This document shows, piece by piece, positions 60,653-64,000 of a stretch of DNA of 64,000 nt. Below the pieces are notes generated by a model. It searched no databases and was not told the origin of the DNA. It was given only the letters and a program-made list of their open reading frames with translations. Every line of letters begins with the position of its first letter. The stretch's first letter is position 1. The translations under genes and the position numbers were made by a program. Origin of the DNA: Dryocola sp. LX212 (GTDB lineage Bacteria; Pseudomonadota; Gammaproteobacteria; Enterobacterales; Enterobacteriaceae); NCBI GenBank assembly GCA_041504365.1, contig CP167917.1:3968001-4032000 (forward strand). The letters run 5' to 3'.

Positions 60653-60711
60653 TCCGAAAACGTGGAAAATACTACGCCAGAATTGCAATAAATGCAAGAA
60701 TTGCTGGGATT

Positions 60712-60798
60712 TGGTACCGAGGACGGGACTTGAACCCGTAAGCCCAATCGGGCACTACCACCTCAAGGTAGCGTGTCTACCAATTCCACCACCTCGGC
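60712..60798 (-). tRNA. leuU: tRNA-Leu (GAG)
   Basis: A class II tRNA of 87 bases with a long variable arm (TGCCCGATTGGGCT), TTCAAGT T-loop and encoded CCA. The anticodon is GAG, in CTACCTTGAGGTGGTAG. Placed after secG as in E. coli leuU. In E. coli argG lies between leuU and metY; here only 59 bases separate the two tRNAs. Confidence 0.97.
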
Positions 60799-60845
60799 AC
60801 TTTGCGTACGGCGCTCAATTCAGCCGTACAGAAGCTTACTGCTTA

Positions 60846-61178
60846 TTACTGTGGGATATCGCTGGTTGGCCTGGTAGGTGCCGCTGGCGTGGTCTGCTCA
60901 GATTTCGCTGGCTGACTCAAATTCTCCCACTCACTTCCTTTACTGGTTTTGTTGCTGTTGATATTTCCCAGCACCAGGCTGATGATGAAGAACAACGTTG
61001 CCAGCACGCCAGTCATACGGGTCATGAAGTTACCAGAACCACTTGAACCGAACAGTGTTCCGGAAGCGCCTGCTCCGAAGGAGGCTCCCATATCAGCGCC
61101 TTTACCTTGCTGCAGCATAATGAGACCTACAAGGCCCAGAGCTACAATAAGGAAAACTACTAAAAGAGCTTCGTACAT
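60846..61178 (-). CDS. secG: SecG, protein-export membrane protein
   Basis: Small subunit of the SecYEG translocon, 110 residues with two membrane spans (about 3-23 and 52-73) joined by LQQGKGADMGASFGAGASGTLFG (a family-invariant loop, in two overlapping motifs). It starts MYEALLVVFLIVA; the longer frame is not conserved. Followed by leuU. Confidence 0.97.
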   Translation of the reverse strand: MYEALLVVFLIVALGLVGLIMLQQGKGADMGASFGAGASGTLFGSSGSGNFMTRMTGVLATLFFIISLVLGNINSNKTSKGSEWENLSQPAKSEQTTPAAPTRPTSDIPQ

Positions 61179-61411
61179 AATCAACCTGTTCCTTGCGGGA
61201 TTACCGCATACCAATTGCTTCAAACCAGTGTAGCGGGCAAAATTACGTTTACCCACTGAAGCGGGTGAGAATACTAACCAAAGCAGCACGGGTGCGCAAG
61301 GGCAATTTATTATCCTTGCGCTGATTGCAGAAAAAAACAGCAGCCCGCGCTTTTTTGCTTATATAACAGGCGGCAAGCGCCGCCTTTTTGTTCGTTTACT
61401 GCTCGGGTTTA
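61179..61411 (-). other. glmM-secG spacer with hairpins
   Basis: A spacer of 233 bases. It holds a stem GCGCAAGG/CCTTGCGC (61294-61321) and a stem GGCGGC/GCCGCC (61369-61384, with a T-run on the plus strand). They may weaken read-through from glmM. The secG promoter is probably in the AT-rich part near 61310-61360. Confidence 0.5.
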
Positions 61412-62749
61412 TTAAACCGCTTTCACCGCATCAGCAATACGGTTGGCATAATCCGTGACCTGATCGTGATCCTCGCCTTCAACCATCACACGAATTAAAG
61501 GTTCTGTACCAGATTTACGCAGCAGTACGCGTCCACGACCTCCCAGTGCCTCTTCCACTTCAGCCGTCACTTTTTTGACGCTGTCGTGCTCGAGCGGATC
61601 GCCGCTGCCCGCCGTAAAGCGGACGTTGACCAGAATCTGCGGGAATAATTTCATGCCGCTGCACAGATCGTGCAGGCTCATATGGTTGCGCACCATCGCA
61701 GTGAGCACTTGCAGCGCAGCGACAATACCGTCACCGGTGGTAGTTTTGTCCAGCAGGATAATATGACCGGAATTTTCCGCACCGATTCTCCAGCCTTTCT
61801 CCTGAAGTTTTTCCAGCACATAGCGGTCGCCCACTTTTGCCCGAGTGAACGGAATGCCGAGCTGTTTGAGTGCTAATTCCAACCCCATGTTGCTCATCAG
61901 CGTGCCGACGGCACCGCCGCGCAGCTGGCCCTGGCGCAGTCCTTCACGAGCAATGATGTAAAGGATCTGATCGCCATCTACTTTCAGGCCCTGATGGTCA
62001 ACCATGATCACTCGGTCACCGTCGCCGTCAAACGCGATACCGATGTCGGCTTTCTCAGCCAGCACCCTCTCCTGCAACATACGAACGTCCGTTGCGCCGC
62101 ATTTTTCGTTGATGTTCAGACCGTCCGGCTCGCAGCCAACGGCAATAACCTTCGCACCCAGTTCACGCAGCACGTTCGGTGCAATGTGGTAGGTCGCTCC
62201 GTTGGCGCAGTCCACAACGATTTTCAGCCCGTTCAGGCTAAGTTCATTCGGGAAAGTCCCTTTGCAGAACTCGATATAGCGACCCGCAGCATCAACGATA
62301 CGGCTTGCCTTACCCAGTTCAGCGGAATCCACACAGGTAATCTCTTTTTCCATTTCCGCTTCGATAGCTTCTTCCACGTCGTCCGGCAGCTTAGTCCCGT
62401 CGATAGAGAAGAATTTGATCCCGTTATCGTAGAACGGGTTATGGGAAGCAGAAATGACGATACCGGCTTCGGCACGGAAAGCGCGAGTCAGATAAGCCAC
62501 TGCTGGCGTTGGCATCGGGCCGGTGAAAGAGGCAGACAGACCCGCAGCCGCCAGGCCAGCCTCAAGGGCCGACTCAAGCATATAGCCAGAAATACGCGTG
62601 TCTTTACCGATAATAATTTTACGAGAGCCGTGGCGAGCCAGCACTTTACCGGCGGCCCAGCCAAGCTTCAAAACGAAATCAGGCGTGATTGGGCTGTCGC
62701 CCACGCGGCCACGAATGCCATCGGTGCCAAAATATTTACGGTTACTCAT
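61412..62749 (-). CDS. glmM: GlmM, phosphoglucosamine mutase
   Basis: Converts glucosamine 6-phosphate to glucosamine 1-phosphate for peptidoglycan and lipopolysaccharide precursors. It has 445 residues as in E. coli. The phosphoserine is S102 in ISASHNPF, metal binding is DGDGDR and the sugar-binding loop is GENSGH. The start overlaps the folP stop by eight bases. Confidence 0.97.
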   Translation of the reverse strand: MSNRKYFGTDGIRGRVGDSPITPDFVLKLGWAAGKVLARHGSRKIIIGKDTRISGYMLESALEAGLAAAGLSASFTGPMPTPAVAYLTRAFRAEAGIVISASHNPFYDNGIKFFSIDGTKLPDDVEEAIEAEMEKEITCVDSAELGKASRIVDAAGRYIEFCKGTFPNELSLNGLKIVVDCANGATYHIAPNVLRELGAKVIAVGCEPDGLNINEKCGATDVRMLQERVLAEKADIGIAFDGDGDRVIMVDHQGLKVDGDQILYIIAREGLRQGQLRGGAVGTLMSNMGLELALKQLGIPFTRAKVGDRYVLEKLQEKGWRIGAENSGHIILLDKTTTGDGIVAALQVLTAMVRNHMSLHDLCSGMKLFPQILVNVRFTAGSGDPLEHDSVKKVTAEVEEALGGRGRVLLRKSGTEPLIRVMVEGEDHDQVTDYANRIADAVKAV

Positions 62750-63590
62750 AGCGTTTGTTTTCCTTCGCTGAAAGTGTGGCCTCGACCACGCGCATGGCTT
62801 CTACGGTCTCTTTCACATCGTGTACTCGAATGATGTGCGCCCCCTGCATTGCGGCAATGACCGCGCAGGATAAACTGCCGCTCAGGCGCTGATCGGGCCC
62901 GACGTTAAGCAGCTGGCCAACCATTGATTTCCGCGACATTCCAACCAACAGCGGTAGGCCGAAGTGATGGAATGCTGAAAGTCGGGCAAGAAGCTGGTAA
63001 TTATGGCTGAGATTTTTACCGAAACCGAAGCCCGGGTCGAGCAACAATTTTTCTTTTGGGATACCTGCCGCTTCGCAGCGTGCTATTTGCTCAACAAAGA
63101 AGCGATCGACATCGGCAAAGACATCTTTGTACTGCGGAGAGTGCTGCATGCTCTTTGGCTCGCCCTGCATATGCATCAGGCAAACCGGCAACCCTGTTTC
63201 TGCGGCTGCTTCAAGCGCGCCGGGCTCCTGCAGGGAACGGATATCATTGATGATGTGAGCGCCCACTCGCGCAGACTCACGAATCACTTCTGCTTTAGAA
63301 GTATCCACTGAGATCCAGACCTCAAAGCGCTGGGCAATGGCCTCGACCACCGGGATAACACGGGCTAATTCATCCTCAACGCTCACTTCAAGGGCGCCGG
63401 GCCGCGTCGACTCTCCGCCAATATCAATTATTGTCGCCCCTGCGTTAATCATCCCGTTGGCATGCTTAACCGCCTCAATCAGCGAGTTATGCTTCCCGCC
63501 GTCGGAAAACGAATCGGGGGTGACGTTTAAAATCCCCATGACATGAGGATGAGAGAGGTCGAGCGTAGTGCCCTGAGCGTTGAGTTTCAT
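62742..63590 (-). CDS. folP: FolP, dihydropteroate synthase
   Basis: Joins p-aminobenzoate with the pterin pyrophosphate in folate synthesis; it is the target of sulfonamides. It has 282 residues as in E. coli. Family segments are [14 protein letters not shown] (about 19-32), [18 protein letters not shown] and [10 protein letters not shown] chose the ATG giving [12 protein letters not shown]; an upstream frame runs into the ftsH terminator. Confidence 0.97.
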   Translation of the reverse strand: MKLNAQGTTLDLSHPHVMGILNVTPDSFSDGGKHNSLIEAVKHANGMINAGATIIDIGGESTRPGALEVSVEDELARVIPVVEAIAQRFEVWISVDTSKAEVIRESARVGAHIINDIRSLQEPGALEAAAETGLPVCLMHMQGEPKSMQHSPQYKDVFADVDRFFVEQIARCEAAGIPKEKLLLDPGFGFGKNLSHNYQLLARLSAFHHFGLPLLVGMSRKSMVGQLLNVGPDQRLSGSLSCAVIAAMQGAHIIRVHDVKETVEAMRVVEATLSAKENKRYE

Positions 63591-63628
63591 CAAATATCCC
63601 TTGGGTAGACATTTTAAGACAAAAACAA

Positions 63629-63655
63629 AAAACCCCGGGGCAGGCCCGGGGTTTG
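63629..63655 (-). terminator. ftsH-folP intergenic terminator
   Basis: Stem AACCCCGGG/CCCGGGGTT with a five-base loop, followed by a U-run on the minus strand. It reduces read-through from ftsH into folP-glmM. Confidence 0.87.
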
Positions 63656-63690
63656 AATTACTTACCGCAAAAACATTGGTCAGACTCGGC

Positions 63691-64000
63691 TTACTTGTCG
63701 CCCAGCTGTTCTGACATGGTATTACCTGGGTTTGGCGTACGCGGTTCATCGACCGGACGCGGCGCACGAGGTGTACCGTTGTTATCAGAGTTATTACTGC
63801 CGTTGCTGGAGTCTTCCCAACCCGCTGGCGGACGAACATCACGGCGTGCCATCAGATCGTCGATCTGCGGCGCATCGATGGTTTCGTACTTCATCAGCGC
63901 GTCTTTCATAGTGTGCAGGATGTCCATGTTCTCGTTCAGCAGCTGACGTGCACGAGCATAGTTACGCTCGATAAGCAGCTTAACTTCCTGATCGATGATA
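63691..64000 (-). CDS. ftsH: FtsH, ATP-dependent membrane protease (partial)
   Basis: C-terminal fragment of about 102 residues of the inner-membrane AAA zinc protease FtsH, which degrades sigma-32, LpxC and unassembled membrane proteins. The visible part includes [20 protein letters not shown] and the end of the protease domain, then the disordered Asn/Ser/Pro-rich tail finishing [10 protein letters not shown]. The AAA and zinc sites lie outside the window. Confidence 0.96.
   Translation of the reverse strand, partial: IIDQEVKLLIERNYARARQLLNENMDILHTMKDALMKYETIDAPQIDDLMARRDVRPPAGWEDSSNGSNNSDNNGTPRAPRPVDEPRTPNPGNTMSEQLGDK

Overview
The window is a chromosomal segment of a member of the Enterobacteriaceae. 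Nearly every protein aligns from memory, end to end, with an Escherichia coli or Salmonella counterpart, and gene order follows the E. coli blocks lptG-lptF/pepA-holC-valS-oatA-rraB-argI, pyrLBI-ridA, mgtA/treR-treB-treC, nrdD-nrdG and yraQ to ftsH. An arginine deiminase (arc) operon beside argI and a chitobiase gene beside ridA resemble Salmonella and Enterobacter/Cedecea/Kosakonia-type genomes more than E. coli K-12. The genus cannot be fixed from the sequence alone. No phage, plasmid, CRISPR array or intact insertion sequence is visible.

Layout. 1-6043: autoinducer-2 uptake system, with lsrA-lsrC-lsrD (lsrD cut by the window edge) divergent from lsrR-lsrK. 6060-6185: REP-like repeats at a synteny join. 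6190-14672: LptG/LptF lipopolysaccharide export, PepA, HolC, ValS, an OatA-type acetyltransferase and RraB. 14771-24697: a nitrogen and carbamoyl-phosphate block made of argI with two ARG boxes, yjgK, the arcA-arcC-arcB-arcD operon with its own ArgR paralogue, the attenuated pyrL-pyrB-pyrI operon and ridA. 24712-27298: a hairpin-rich spacer and a secreted chitobiase. 27422-34729: PhoP-type mgtA with an mgtL leader, divergent from treR-treB-treC. 34775-36291: a flavodoxin-like oxidoreductase with a divergent LysR regulator. 36588-39188: anaerobic ribonucleotide reductase. 39205-39273: REP-like repeats at a second synteny join. 39276-46827: yraQ, yraR, yhbO, yhbP, yhbQ, yhbS and the O2-independent ubiquinone genes ubiT/ubiU-ubiV, then yhbW. 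46918-63590: mtr, deaD-yrbN-nlpI, the pnp-rpsO-truB-rbfA-infB-nusA-rimP transcription/translation operon, tRNA-fMet, tRNA-Leu(GAG), secG, glmM and folP. 63691-64000: the 3' end of ftsH.

How the genes work together. Three carbamoyltransferases (ArgI, ArcB, PyrB) and a carbamate kinase lie within about 9 kb, so making and using carbamoyl phosphate for arginine, ATP and pyrimidines is co-localised. Several units are suited to life without oxygen: the arginine deiminase pathway, NrdDG and UbiUVT. The right third is the usual gene-expression core.

The window is mostly well-known core genome, and I found no clearly new multi-gene system. The parts most worth a second look are the ArgR paralogue lacking the arginine-binding Asp pair, the 675-base arc promoter region with perfect palindromes, the cluster of four hairpins between ridA and the chitobiase gene, the reshaped mgtL leader with competing stems, and the REP-like family sitting at both breaks in gene order.
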